Below the pieces are notes generated by a model that made no database searches, was not told the DNA's origin, and worked only from the letters and a program-made list of their open reading frames with translations. Below are positions 45,226-57,261 of a DNA stretch of 64,000 nucleotides, one piece after another. Numbering within the stretch: position 1 is the stretch's first letter; every line of letters begins with the position of its first letter. The DNA comes from Podarcis raffonei. Its lineage: Eukaryota > Chordata > Lepidosauria > Squamata > Lacertidae. The translations under genes were made by a program, and so were the position numbers. The stretch lies in contig NC_070614.1 of assembly GCF_027172205.1 (NCBI RefSeq), positions 48,858,001-48,922,000 on the forward strand, given 5' to 3'.

Positions 45226-45610
45226 TAAGCATGGCCGCACTTCCTCTTTTCTCGTGGTGCCCCAAACCAACATGGCCGCGCTTCCTCTTTTCCCATACCG
45301 CCCATAACCAACATGGCCACGCTTCCTCTTTTCCCATACCGCCCATAACCAACATGGCCGCGCTTCCTCTTTTCCCATACCGCCCGTAACCAACATGGCC
45401 GCGCTTCCTCTTTTCCCACATCGCCCATAACCAACATGGCCGCGCTTCCTCTTTTCCCACATCGCCCGTAACCAACATGGCCGCGCTTCCTCTTTTCCCA
45501 CATCGCCCATAACCAACATGGCCGCGCTTCCTCTTTTCCCACATCGCCCATAACCAACATGGCCGCGCTTCCGCTTTTTCTATATTGCCCGGAACCAACA
45601 TGGCCGCATC
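45226..45610. repeat. OXA1L: 41-base minisatellite with YY1-like and ETS-like sites
   Basis: The core ATGGCC occurs ten times at exactly 41-base steps (45231, 45272, 45313, 45354, 45395, 45436, 45477, 45518, 45559, 45600). Most units read CCAACATGGCCGCGCTTCC. AACATGGCCGC matches the YY1-type AANATGGCNGC, and CTTCC is an ETS core on the other strand. It ends about 370 bases before the OXA1L start codon. Long minus-strand open frames across it are a by-product of the repeat. Confidence 0.85.
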
Positions 45611-45719
45611 AGCAACCCCGCCTCTCTCCCACTGCTAAATTGAAGAACAGCATCGCTATTTTTAAACATGGCCCCAGCCCACTTTGCTCTAGTCCCCCCC
45701 TTTTTTTAACATAGCCGGG

Positions 45720-46110
45720 AAAAGAATCGACTGGCGCCTCCCTTTCAGCGGTTACATGCCCTTTCCCCCCCCACACGCCTGCGCCCGAAACCAAAAAAAG
45801 GAACTTCAGGGTCTCGAGAGGAGAGTTGCCCTCACTCAAGATGTCGACCCTTCGCGCTAAGTCGAAGGGTTTTTGTTCGCCCTTAACAAAGATGGCAGCC
45901 TTGCGCGGGCGTCACGCGTCCGACCCCTCAGTCCTCGCGAGAGCTGCGCGTGACGCGACCGGGGGTGGGGCCCAGGAGCGATGGCGGCTTCCGCAGCGGC
46001 GTTCGGGAGAGCGTGGAGCCGGTCTGGGCTGCCGGGGAAGATGCCCCTCGCGGGGAGCCTCCGTAGACAGGTGGGTGATGCAGGGAAGCGGGCGCTACGC
46101 CTCTGCGGCG
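45720..46110 (+). promoter_or_regulatory. OXA1L: GC-rich promoter region of OXA1L
   Basis: The region is GC- and CpG-rich with no TATA box and contains another YY1-like AAAGATGGCAGC at about 45889. It surrounds exon 1. The transcription start cannot be fixed from sequence. Confidence 0.65.
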
Positions 46111-49100
46111 CTGCCCCGGCTTCGGGGTCATGACCTTGCGGGCCGGAACCCCAGGGACTAGCAGCTTGGTGCAGTTTCATTGGAGGGGGAGCGTCCTGCG
46201 GCGCAGCTGTTGAAGAAGACGTTTTCTTTTGCGGGGGGGGGAGAGGGGGATTGAGGCCTTCCTTGTGTCCCCGGATGTTGGTGGACTACAACTCCCATCA
46301 CCCCTAGCGAGCATGACCAGTAGTCAGGGATGGTGGGAATTGTAGTCCCACAACACCTGGGGACCCGAGGTTGAGAGAGAGGCAGGTGTTAATACCAGCT
46401 GGGGTGTAAAGAGTCTTTGGCTGCTAGGAGGACAAAGCCAAAAGCCTCCAGGGCAGCTTGGAGAGATCTCAGTGAATATACCCACATCAGCTTAACAACA
46501 ATCTTTGAATGCTGTCACTGAAACTGCTCCCCTGAGGAATAGCCCCACTGATCCTTTGCGACCAGTACCCAGCCGGGCTGGCAGACAGCAGTCCTAAACA
46601 CCCTTCAGAAACTGGGTTTTGCCCCTCAAGCCCTTCTAAGTCTGGGCTTGGCCCAAGCAAAAGCTATGGTTAGGCAAAGAATTATAGATACCGAGAGACA
46701 ACAGGACTGCTTAAGGTGCCCTGACTACAAAATTGTAGAAACCGAGAGATATATAGCTGCACCGGCAGCATATCTCTTTTTTCTTGTATCCAAAAATGCA
46801 AGAAGGGCTTTTACACTTGCCAGAAGCTCAGCTCTGCCCTCGCCGGACTTGGAGGGATCCTTTTTAAAAGTCCCATATGACCAGAGAATTTGCACCTGCC
46901 CATTGGGGGATATAGGAAGCTCCAAACACATATTTTTTAGATGTCCCTTTTACGATGAGGCACATAGAGAAACCATTGACCCCCTGCTGGTGAGGCTTGC
47001 TGACCTCCCGGTAAAGCAAAAATTCGATCTTCCTCTGTTAGGCAAAGATCGTAAGACGACCCGGACGGTCACCAGATCCTGAGCACAGATCTGTAGGCAC
47101 AGACCATCCCCCGATTCAAACTAGTTTGTTAAGAACATTCCCAAACTCTGATCCAAGGGTGACTCTGGGTCATTTCTCTACAGTAGTCTATCTTAAATTT
47201 TTTATGTTCTATATGCCTACCGCATTTTAAAATTTAAAATCCATTGTTGTATATTGTTTTAAATGTTTGTTTTGCTTTTGGGATTGTAGTTCTATTTGTG
47301 TTTCACGAGCTGGTCTCCGACCGTAATAATAAATACTATTCTACTAACAGTCTGAACAATTGATGTATTTAATAAACATTTACCATATGATATAAAGGGG
47401 GGGCGGTATTCAAACAGGCCAGAGCTTCCTTAGCAGATGTATGTGAAAATGGCATGGATTATGTGGCGCTATATTGATGGAGGGGTTTTGTGCAGCCTCT
47501 TCGTTCCTCCTTTTTAGCTCATTTCATACGTTTGTATTCCTTCTATGAATCGCAAGATGCGCTAGTCTTTTATTTGTTTCGTAAAACCTACACAACCGCT
47601 TGATTGTAAAAAAGAAAACCTCAAAGCAGTTTACAAATGTACAACTGTACTATAAAATATACAAAAGTTAAAATGCTGGGGGGAGGAATTAAAAGTGCTT
47701 CAACTTCGTAAACACCTGGGTAGGTTTATCTATATTATGTATTTTATTTACATCTGCTGTCCATCAAAATATAATTCACCCTTTCTGCCCTATTGTGTTT
47801 TATTGCTTTCTAAACTCTGTCCAGAATTAATAGATTATTAATATATGTGCTTGTGTGTAGATAGAAGAAACAGTTATAAAATTATAAAAATATACATATT
47901 AAATGCACACAGTGGCATACTTGTTTCTCCCATGTTCCCCAGTTTATTCTCAACAACCCTGTGAATTAGGTTAGAATGAGAGACTGTGGTTGCCCAAAGT
48001 TGCCCCACCCTCCACCCAACCCAAAATAATTTCTTAACTTCGAACTATGATTACATCCTGCTCCCTAAAACTTACAAAAGAGAGAAAATGGTTTTACAAC
48101 TGAATTTTGATTCCCTGTAAATTTAAAGTGGTTCCCCCACAAAAAAAAAAAAACGGAATCAGACAGCGTTGATAACAAATCTGAGGAATTTGTTCTGCAC
48201 ACGTTCCTGTATATCACAGAAGTAGTCATCTTCCTAGCAAGTGCCATTGTCAGGATGCTGATTCTCAAAACTTGCCTTCCAGATCCACAGAACGTCTGTC
48301 CCATTCACGTGGCTCAGAGTTAAATCTCCTTTTGCCCCTCACCCGCGTCCTCAAAATGGCTGCCACGTTCTCCTGTTGAGGCCAACAAACAGATGTCAAA
48401 GCACAGCAGCTGCTGCTGGCACACAGGTAAGAGCAGCATGGCTGTGAAATTTGGAAGGTGACGGTGGAGGGTTGCAAATGACGGTAGTGAAGAGAACCTA
48501 GCAGTTGGGAGCTGAGAGCATTCAGATTAATCAGTGCTAACTTACTTTCCTGCCTCTTCCTTCTTCAGGTTCTTCAGCCTGTATCCTCCCCGCCGCTAGA
48601 GGGCGCTCTCTCTGCGGGGGACCTTGCCCAGGCTGTCCAAGAGCAGAGTTTTGCAGAACTGGGCTTGGGGTCCCACACCCCGGTGGGTCTGATCCAGAGC
48701 TTCTTGGAGTCCCTCCACGTGGATATTGGGCTGCCGTGGTGGGGAGCCATCGTGGCAGGTGAAGGGGCCTGCTGTATTTGGGAAGCGGGTGGAGATTTGG
48801 GCTGGCAGAGAGCTTCATCAGAGGAGTGGGCACTTTGGCTCCGTGGCTTGGGGCATGCTGCTGCCGGGAGGGGCCAGAGCTTGGCAGTAGAGTCTGAGCT
48901 TAGCACTTGGCGGGTTACATGCTCTTGCCAGAAATTGTGCACAGCCCAGAGAGAGACATGAGGTGATACACACACCCCAAACACAAACTTTGTACCTCAA
49001 GCTCAGTTCCCTAGCCTAGAGCATCTCTTGTTAAAACAATGAGGTCACTGGTGCTGATGAGAGAGAAGCATCTCTGCCAAAGATCCTGGGGGGCTGCTCC

Positions 49101-52100
49101 TGGGGGTTACAGTGGAACCTTGGTTCTCAAATTTAATCTGTTCTGGGAGTCCATTCAACTCCCAAAACAGTTCTGGAAACAAGGCGCAGCTTCCAATAGG
49201 CTGCAGAAGCTTCCTGCAGCCAATCAGAAGCCACGCCGGATGTTCAGCTTCCAAAGAACGTTCGTAAACCAGAACAATCACTTCCAGTTTTCGATCGTTC
49301 GGGAGTCAGAACGTTCTGGGTCCCAAGGCATTCACGAGCCGAGGTTCCACCGTATTGGGCTGGATAGACAAATAGCCGGATGCAGTGCTAAGCCAGCATC
49401 CTCGGCTCTTTCACCGCGGTGACTCGGCCCCACGGAGAAGGAACACAGCAGGAAAGGTACAACCTGTTCTCTGAGATGGAGACCGCAGCTGAACTTTGGG
49501 CACTGGGGCCAAATTCAGCTTTCCAGGCTTCTCTCTGCACCCCTCAGGACTCCTTCCCCAAAGCCCGCATACCCTCACCTGCCCTGCTCCTCATTTTGTC
49601 TCATTCTTTGGCTTGACTGGAATGTGTCCTCTAGCTCGCTTGGAGATATGTAACGTAGAAAACCTCTGGGTTTAATAAGACAGGCTAGTAACCTAATGAT
49701 CACCACTGCAGTGGACACTCGGGTGGCAAATGTGATCTATGTGGGATGCACGTTCGCAAACTGCAGCGGCGCATCAGCGCACGCATGGGTTGTGATTCGG
49801 CGCTCATGTGCAAAGCCTGATTTAGCACTCCTCCACATGCGCGACCCCCGAAACCCAGAAGTAACCATTCCGGTACTTCCGTGTTTCGACGGGTCCATAA
49901 CCCGAAAAATCGCAACCTGAAGCATCTGTAACCCGAGGTATGACAGTACTGCCTTCTGGGTAAATGATGCCTTCATCCTCTGCAGGAGAAGTTCGCCCGC
50001 CTACCCTTTTTGCACAAGCCTCCAAACAGAAGTACCCAGGTGCATTCTGGGTAAGGTAGTGATTTCTGGCATTGCATTGTGGGTAACGTCGCAGGCATTG
50101 CACTTGAGAGTAACGGGTGTCCTCCTCTCTCCCCACCAAACTCCTCAGGGACGATTGTGGCCCGTTGCTTGGTTTTCCCGCTCATCGTGAAGGGCCAGAG
50201 GGAGGCAGTGAAGCTCAACAACCACATGCCGCAGATTTCAGAGCTGACCACCCGCATGAACGAGGCCAAGCGCTCGGGGAACAAATTTGAGTGTGAGTTG
50301 GCCGGTGTATGGGGCAAAGTGCAGGGCTCTGGGGGAAAGGGGCACAGCTGGGGTTGCAAACAAACCAAATTGGAAGGGACCACGTTGAATGAATCGAGGA
50401 GGTGGTGCTTGGGGTGATAGGAGGAGACAGGGCTGGGGAGGCAAGAGAGGGGAGCTCTCAAGGAATAGGGTTGCCCACATTTTGTCAGCAGGTGGGGCCT
50501 GATCTGTAGGGGAGGGCAAGGGGCTTGTAGAAGGAGGTTGTGGGCGATAATCTCCTTTGCCTTCCCCGCAAATCATTCCGCTTTTCTCCCACAGTTGCCA
50601 AAGCTTATACGGACCTGAACCTCTACCAGAAAACCCACGATGTCAACCCGCTGCGAGGTTTTCTTGTTCCCTTGGTCCAAGTGAGTCTCTGCCCCACTGC
50701 TAGGCCGGCTTGTTTTTGTTCTATTTTTACGAACTTACATCCTGCCCTTTGCCTGTAGACTTCAGGGCAAGTCACAGCAATTAATGCAAGCTACCAGATA
50801 CGAAAATCAGTTGAAACAAGCTTCCCACCCCGAATTTCACATCTGTTTTGTTCGTTTATTTATCACTCACTGTATTTGTTTGCCACTTTTCACACCAGGG
50901 TGCCCTGAAGCAATTCGTGCGATGCAAATAGAAATTACGGGGGTGGGGGGAAACCATGAATTGTCAATAAATATAAATATTTAAATTGTGTGTGTGGTGT
51001 ATGAATATTACTCCCAGTTCTGCGTCTTCCCCTTCTCACACTCATCCTCTCTCCCTTTCTCTCTCTCAGGCACCCATTTTCATCTCGTTCTTCATTGCCC
51101 TGCGCAAAATGGCGGAGCTCCCTGTGCCCAGCCTTCAAACTGGGGGTCTGTGGTGGTTCTCAGATCTCACGGCTGCCGATCCCTACTATGTCTTGCCCCT
51201 GACAGTGACCGTCACCATGTGGGCCATCTTGGAAGTAAGTCTTTGGGGCCCTCCAGAGGTCCTTTTGTTACTGCATTCATGGATACAATGGATTTTGACT
51301 AGAGACAGCTGCCTGCCCACATGTAACATCACATTGCTGTCAGATTTGCCTCACGTGGCCAATCTGGGTTAAGAATCTGGCCTGTGGAGCCGATAAGGTT
51401 CTCCACCGCCGGTGTAGAGGAAGTAAGTTAGGGAGACCCTTCTTCTCCCTCTCCATAACGCTTGAATTCATGGGCACGCAACAAAGCTGAACGTTTGAAC
51501 CTCCAATTCTGGAAGCTTCCTAGGAGAGCTGCTCGAGAGGAAGAACTGTGAGGGGAGAGAGACTTTCTGTTCCTCATCAGGCAATGGCTATTCCAGCTGC
51601 CTTGCCCCACCCAGTCTTTCCCAGACTATGACTTTGAGAACAGCAGCAGCAGCTGGGAAGAGAGGAGTTCAGGGATATATATTTTTTAAAAAATAGCTTT
51701 ATAAGTTGTGCTTCTTTGTTTCTCAGTTTGATCCTTTTGTATGTTTTGTGGTATTTTATGTTTTGTGATTTGCTGTTATTTTTATTGATTATAGATTGGT
51801 AATTCTTAATTGTGGTTGAACTATTTGAGTATTATTTGCTGATGTTTAATTTTGCTGTTTACTGTTAGGGGTTGTTGAATGTTGCTTTGTTTGATATAAG
51901 AGGTTTATTTTAAAGTTATTGTGACTTTTATATTGGATCAGATTGTTACTGTTTGATGTTTTATTATGTTTTTATGTCTTGGAAGCCGCCCACAGTGGCT
52001 TAGGCAACCCAGCCAGATGGGCAGGGTATAAATGAAATATTATTATTATTTTATTTTATTTATTTTATTATAAATATACAAAGGAAAGTGTTTTTTTCAC

Positions 52101-52655
52101 ACAGTGCATAGTTAGGCATTGGATCCTGCAAGAGGCAATGATGGGGATTAAGAGAGGTTTGTGGAGAACAAACCTCTCTTTGGGTACTAGCCCCTATGCT
52201 ATGGGGGCAGAGGGTGTGGGGTAGGCAACTGAATTAGTGGACCAATGAAGAAATTTGAGGTGACTGCATATCACAGAACAAACAGGAAATAAAGAGACCA
52301 AAAGCCTCATGGGCTCTGAAACAGAGCTTAGACAGGAACAGATGTGTGAATTGGTTTGGTGCCCCTAATATTATGGGTCTGTATTAGACAGGGGTAGCGA
52401 CAAAGACTATTTTAAGTTGTTTACAAGATAGTAACCACAATGAGGGCCCTGCTGGCAGGCCCGGCATCAGCACCCAGAGGACAACCATAGCTGATGCCAG
52501 CCTCCCAGAAAAGTTAGCCAGCATATTATTTTTATTATTCCTTAGCTCCTTCATGCAAGAACCTGTGGGGAAACGGCTTGCCGATGTAAACGTTGTTATT
52601 TTTACTGTTGTTAGCCGCTCTGAGCCCGGCTTTGGCTGGGGAGGGCGGGATATAA

Positions 52656-52709
<54 letters not shown>

Positions 52710-55700
52710 TGACGCTAGCGTGAGAAGAGAATAGATCAGTGTTTCTCTGGTCTGTCCCTAAAGCTCCGAAATTGTCCCACCCAAAGGAGATTGTAAGGAG
52801 AAAGCTGAATGTTCGGAATTTGCTTTATCCCAAAATAAATTGGGGGGGGGGGTTGGGGCCTAGATAATAAGGCTGCAGTCAACCTCCTAAAGCCAGTTGT
52901 TGGAGGGATGGGATCCTGTCCCTCGCTAGAAATTTTCCCCACCCCCACAATTTCAAAATTCCTGCTTGGCAGAAAACCTCATGTAGGAGAGGACAATGCA
53001 ATGAAAAATGGGGGAAATTGCAGGAGTGTTAATTAACAGTGTCCACCTTCTCTGCAGCTAGGAGCAGAATCTGGAGTGTCGAACCCGAACCTCCACCTTA
53101 TGAAAACCGTTTTCCGGGTGATGCCGCTCGCTATCCTGCCTCTCACGATCTCCTTCCCGACGGTGAGGTGCCGCCGCACACAGATTGCGATTGCTTTTTA
53201 CGTATTTCCTACGAAACATATCGAGGCCAGTTCTGACTTGCCCTGCACAAACCCATGTTCCTTTGTCTCAGGCTTGGCTCCCGTTCGATTCAGAAACCTG
53301 CAATTTAACCTACACAGTCCAAAAGAAACATAAAAGTGTAAATAAAGCTTCCATTTCGCGGGCTCAGCTGGATCTGTTCTTCGTCGGCTGCTGCAGGGAA
53401 TATTCTGCCCTCCAGATGTTGCCGAACTACAACTCCCATCATTCTTTGCCATCGGCTATGCTTGCTTCGGCGGGATGCAGGTGGCACTGTGGGTTAAACC
53501 ACAGAGCCTAGGACTTGCTGATCAGAAGGTCGGCGGTTCGAATCCCTGCGACGGGGTGAGCTCCCGTTGCTCAGTCCCTGCTCCTGCCAACCTAGCAGTT
53601 CGAAAGCATGTCAAAGTGCAAGTAGATAAATAGGTACCGCTCCAGCGGGAAGGTAAACGGTGTTTCCATGCGCTGCTGTGGTTCGCCAGAAGTGGCTTAG
53701 TCCTGCTGGCCACATGACCCGGAAGCTGTACGCCGGCTCCCTCGGCCAATAAAGCGAGATGAGCACCGCAATCACAGAGTCGGTCACGACTGGACCTAAT
53801 GGTCAGGGGTCCCTTTACCTTTACTTATGCTTGCTTGGGCAGATGGGAGCTGTGGGGGACTTTCCTGAACTTTTATCACCGGGAGGGGAACCCAAAACGC
53901 CTTTTCCTGTGGGGCTGCTGTTCCCACTTCCTCCCCGCTGACCCCCAATTCTCCAGCCCCTCTCATGCCACAGGGCAGCTGTCCTGTTGCAACAGGGTGG
54001 GGCAAGGAAAGGGGTTTTTGATTCTCTCTCTTTCCCTCCCTGCAGGCCGTTTTCACCTACTGGCTGACATCCAACCTCTTCTCGCTGGTGCAAGTGGCCT
54101 TTCTGCGGTTGCCCGCAGTTCGCGCCCGGCTTGGCATCCCTGAGCGGGTGCAACACGACCCCAGCCTCCTGCCTGCTCAGGGAGGCTTCATAAAGAACTT
54201 CAAGAAAGGTGATTAAGGCAGTACGTTGTTTGAGATGCAGTAAGGATAGTGGTGTTTTTTAAAACACACGTTTTTACAATGTCCTACAGTTATTAGGTTT
54301 GGGGAGAAAGGAGCAGATTTTATCAATATGACTGTGCTGGAAAAACTAAATTTTTCAGAGGAAAATGTTTTTTTGAACTACATACGGAGTTTGATAACAT
54401 AAATGGTCATTGCCCCGTAGTAGGTTAAAAATAAACATATATGGATTTGGATGGTAATCATACCTATACAGTTGTACCTTGCTTAGTTCTTGAACATTTT
54501 GGCTCCCAAAAACGCTGCAAACCCGGAAGTGACTGTTTCGGTCTGCAAACTATTTTTGGAAGCCAAACGTCTGATTCGGCTTCCGCGGCTTCCAATTGGC
54601 TGCAGGAGCTTCTTGCAGCCAATCAGAAGCCACGCTTTGGCTTCCAGAAGTTTTGGAAGTCGAACGGACTTCTGGAACGGATTCCATTCGACTTCCAAGG
54701 CACGACTGTATACTAGATATAGAAAACTGTAATTGTTAGCTCTTATAATGATGTAGTATACCCTTTTTTCCACTTTTTATTTTTACTTAAAAACAGAAAA
54801 CAAAAAAGAAAGCTGACTTGGGAGGAGCAGGGTGGTCGAAGGCTGCTGCGGTGCGAGGGAGGGGATAAGGGCTTCTCAAAGGCCTGCAGCTCCTACGGGG
54901 TTAACTCACTTGCGTCTCCACATGCCCCCCCCCTTTTCCAGGCTGGAAAAATGCACAAATGGCTCAGCAGCTGGAAGAGAGGGAGCGGCGCATCAAAAAC
55001 CACCTGAATTTGGCAGCTAAAGGTAATCCTTCACCCCCTCGTCCTCATTTGCCGCCATCCACAGCCGCTAGGCCTGTGTGCGATCCTTTTCCTGCAGGGA
55101 GGAGGGGATCCTGGGATGGGTTGTTCCTTCCACTTGCTCTGCCCAGCAGGTCAATGTGCAAATCAGAGGGCACTACTTTTCCCAGTTCTCTGCTGTCATC
55201 TTGTCGCTTGAGAAGAGGCCCTTTATGCAGGTTCTCGACTGTTTTGATACGTCTCCTATTCATAAGTTAGCGGTTCTTCACCTTCATTTATTTCACTCGG
55301 GCCTCTGCAGTTGTGTTAGCAACTGTGGGAAGGTCAGCCTCCCACATGAGTAAGTGACATATAATTTGAATATTGACCTGCCAAGTGGAGCAAGGGGAAG
55401 GGACAGCCCGTTCCAGGATTGCGCCCCCCCCCTCCATTCCCTGCAGAAAATGGGCCTTCACAGCAGGTCCAGGGTAACATTCTGTGTGCTGCTAGCATGG
55501 GCGTCTGCAGGAATAGTTCCTGGGGTAAGAGGCATGTTCTCCCAGTGGGAAAATAAAAACACTGAAAGGGGGGGGGTGGAATGATTAGGCCAATCTATAA
55601 CTAAAAAAAATGAGAAAAGTGCCTGTACATTTTGTCTGAGGTGGTATAAATTCTAGAAGCTCACTTGGAAAGGAAAGGAAAAAGGAAAGGAATCTGGTGT

Positions 55701-56619
55701 GCTAAGAACCTCTATTTTGCCATCAGAATACATTTTGCAAATTACATGTGGGCTTTTTGATCCTACATAATGTAATTCTGGCCCCCACATCTTAAAAACA
55801 TGGTACTGTAGGGCGGGGGGGAGCATACAGAAAGGGCAGCCGAAATCATTTGGGGGAGTGGGACTGGCTGCTTCATCTGAACCCCCTTCCCTCTTAGAAA
55901 AGCCTGCGGTATTTGTGGCTTTTCAGCTGAGCAAAATGGCAACTCAAGATATGAGCAAGGAGGGGTGATCGAGGTTTGCGGAATTATGGGTTGGAGAGAG
56001 TAGGTTTCTCTCTCACACCATAATAGAAACTCTGGTTAGACCAATGAAACTGACTTTGTGGTAGCTTCAAGACAGCCAGAAGAACTCGTAGCGCATGATT
56101 AACTTATGGAACTCACTGCCACAAGATGCGTTGTGGGCTAGTAGCTAAGGCAGGGGCTGCAGTATCTGTGCCCCAACAGGTCAGAGTGGGCTCCCAGCTC
56201 CCCTTATTCCATGCTGTCAGTCATTCTGGCTTGGGATGGTAGGACTTAGGGGAGGGCTTCAGGTTGCCCACTGCTTTGGTCCGGGTTCAGACTCAGTGGG
56301 CGGCTGTATCCTTTTAGGGAACATGAGCAGGGAGGGGCATCGCCTTCAGACCCTATTTGTGTGAGTGGGCTGGATAGACAGGTGTTCTGCTTATTCAGCC
56401 CAGCTCTGCTTGTGTTTATTCTGTTCTCGACACAGTTCCCTGGCGGGGGCTGACAAGTCTCCTTGCCCGCTTTCCGGAAACAAACTAACAAAATGTGTGC
56501 TTCTCTTCCGCTCAGGGCCGCTGCGCCAGACCTTTTCCCACAACCCTTTGGAGCAGCACCAGCCGGGTCCTGCAAAGCCGGCGCCACGAAAGAGGCCCTG
56601 GGAGGACACGTTAGGCTGA
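45981..56619 (+). CDS. OXA1L: Mitochondrial inner-membrane insertase OXA1L
   Basis: OXA1L inserts nuclear- and mitochondrially encoded proteins into the inner mitochondrial membrane. Nine exons: 45981-46070, 48569-48758, 50149-50292, 50595-50680, 51070-51234, 53058-53162, 54046-54208, 54942-55022 and 56516-56619. They join in frame to about 375 residues. Exon 1 is an arginine-rich presequence ([16 protein letters not shown]). Conserved family blocks follow: [58 protein letters not shown], and [13 protein letters not shown]. The C-terminal RQTFSHNP and PWEDTLG resemble the human tail. The start was chosen because this ATG gives a presequence in frame with exon 2. The N-terminal part is shorter than in human, so one exon may be missed between 46071 and 48568. 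AATAAA lies at 56725. Confidence 0.93.
46270..46380. repeat. Palindromic hAT-like MITE in OXA1L intron 1
   Basis: GGACTACAACTCCCATCA and its inverse GGAATTGTAGTCCCAC form an inverted repeat, similar to the element at 57293. Confidence 0.5.
46560..47345 (+). mobile_element. LINE 3' fragment in OXA1L intron 1
   Basis: The open frame 46648-47082 ([20 protein letters not shown], then [15 protein letters not shown]) is the C-terminal end of a non-LTR retrotransposon with a CxC...HxxxxxxC finger, related to the relics inside the Ig-like genes. An AATAATAAATA tail follows. Confidence 0.65.
47346..48568. other. Intron 1 of OXA1L, remainder
   Basis: I see no exon with certainty. A MIR-like segment lies near 47925-48000. 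A short, poorly conserved OXA1L exon could be hidden here. Confidence 0.4.
49110..49352. mobile_element. TA-flanked MITE in OXA1L intron 2
   Basis: It starts CAGTGGAACCTTGGTTC, ends GAGGTTCCACCG, and has TA on both sides. Confidence 0.75.
49709..49946. mobile_element. TA-flanked MITE in OXA1L intron 2
   Basis: It starts CAGTGGACACTCGGGT and ends ACCCGAGGTATGACAG followed by TA. A diverged member of the same family. Confidence 0.6.
51960..52080 (+). mobile_element. L2-like LINE 3' end in OXA1L intron 5
   Basis: GGCTTAGGCAACCCAGCCAG, then GGGCAGGGTATAAATG and ATT repeats, the common lizard L2-like terminus. The rest of this 1.8 kb intron shows no exon. Confidence 0.6.
52600..52710 (+). mobile_element. 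L2/CR1-like 3' end with TTA microsatellite
   Basis: GCCGCTCTGAGCCCGG and GGGAGGGCGGGATATAAAT are followed by about 15 TTA units. Confidence 0.6.
53476..53825 (+). mobile_element. tRNA-derived SINE in OXA1L intron 6
   Basis: The tRNA-like head has GTGGGTTAAACC and the B box GGTTCGAATCC. The 3' part AGAGTCGGTCACGACTGG resembles the BovB tail, as in Sauria SINEs. TATGCTTGCTT occurs on both sides as a likely target duplication. Confidence 0.8.
54479..54708. mobile_element. TA-flanked MITE in OXA1L intron 7
   Basis: CAGTTGTACCTTGC and the inverse of CCAAGGCACGACTG are flanked by TA. Confidence 0.75.
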
Positions 56620-56724
56620 GCAGCGAACGCCACCAAACCAAAAGACTTTGCACAGGGAAAAGAGCCTCCATCCCCTTCCCGCCTCCCCACCCCTGGTCCA
56701 CTCCTCTGTTTTCTGAGACTAGGT

Positions 56725-56730
56725 AATAAA
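56725..56730 (+). terminator. OXA1L: Polyadenylation signal of OXA1L
   Basis: AATAAA lies about 105 bases after the OXA1L stop codon. Confidence 0.65.
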
Positions 56731-57261
56731 AGGATGTGGAACTTCCTCCTCCCACGTTTGGTGCTTCCCAGATTTTTCTCTCAACCTCACTTTTTGTCCC
56801 GCAAAGTTTCCACACAGGAATGTAGACTAGCAGAAGAGTTGTAAGCCTCTGAATTTGGGATGGAGGAACCCTCCAGGTGATGTTAAACTCCTCCCGGGTT
56901 AAAGGTCAGGAATGATGGGAGTTGTAGTTTCAAAACATCAGGTGGGACATGGGTTCCCTATCCTTTTTCTAGATACTGGAAGTGTGGGCTGCGAGAACAG
57001 AGCCCAACACAGGAGGGGGCTGTTGCCTTATTTGCCTCATTTGTTGCCTCCCTGGCAAGATCCAAGCAACCCTCCATGAGATGCAGGATTAGTACGACAG
57101 ACTCCTTGGTCTGATCCTGCTAGGGGTCTTGTCTTGTAGTCCTGGCATGCCAGTTCCCTGCCCTCGCTTTCAGAGGGATTAAAGCAAACCTTCAGTATTC
57201 CAAAACCAACTTAGGCCATGAGCCTGGGGCAAGAATATAAAGAGCCCTGCATTGAGTGAAA

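Noticed and set aside
45116-45601. Long minus-strand open frames in all three frames upstream of OXA1L
   Set aside because: They arise because a stop-free 41-base unit cycles through all frames; the protein pattern only mirrors the minisatellite.
45226-45610. CRISPR-like array
   Set aside because: The repeats are contiguous with no unique spacers; this is a vertebrate minisatellite.
46648-47082. Open frame in OXA1L intron 1 as an extra OXA1L exon or separate gene
   Set aside because: Its motifs match the C-terminal finger of a LINE protein, related to relics inside the Ig-like array.
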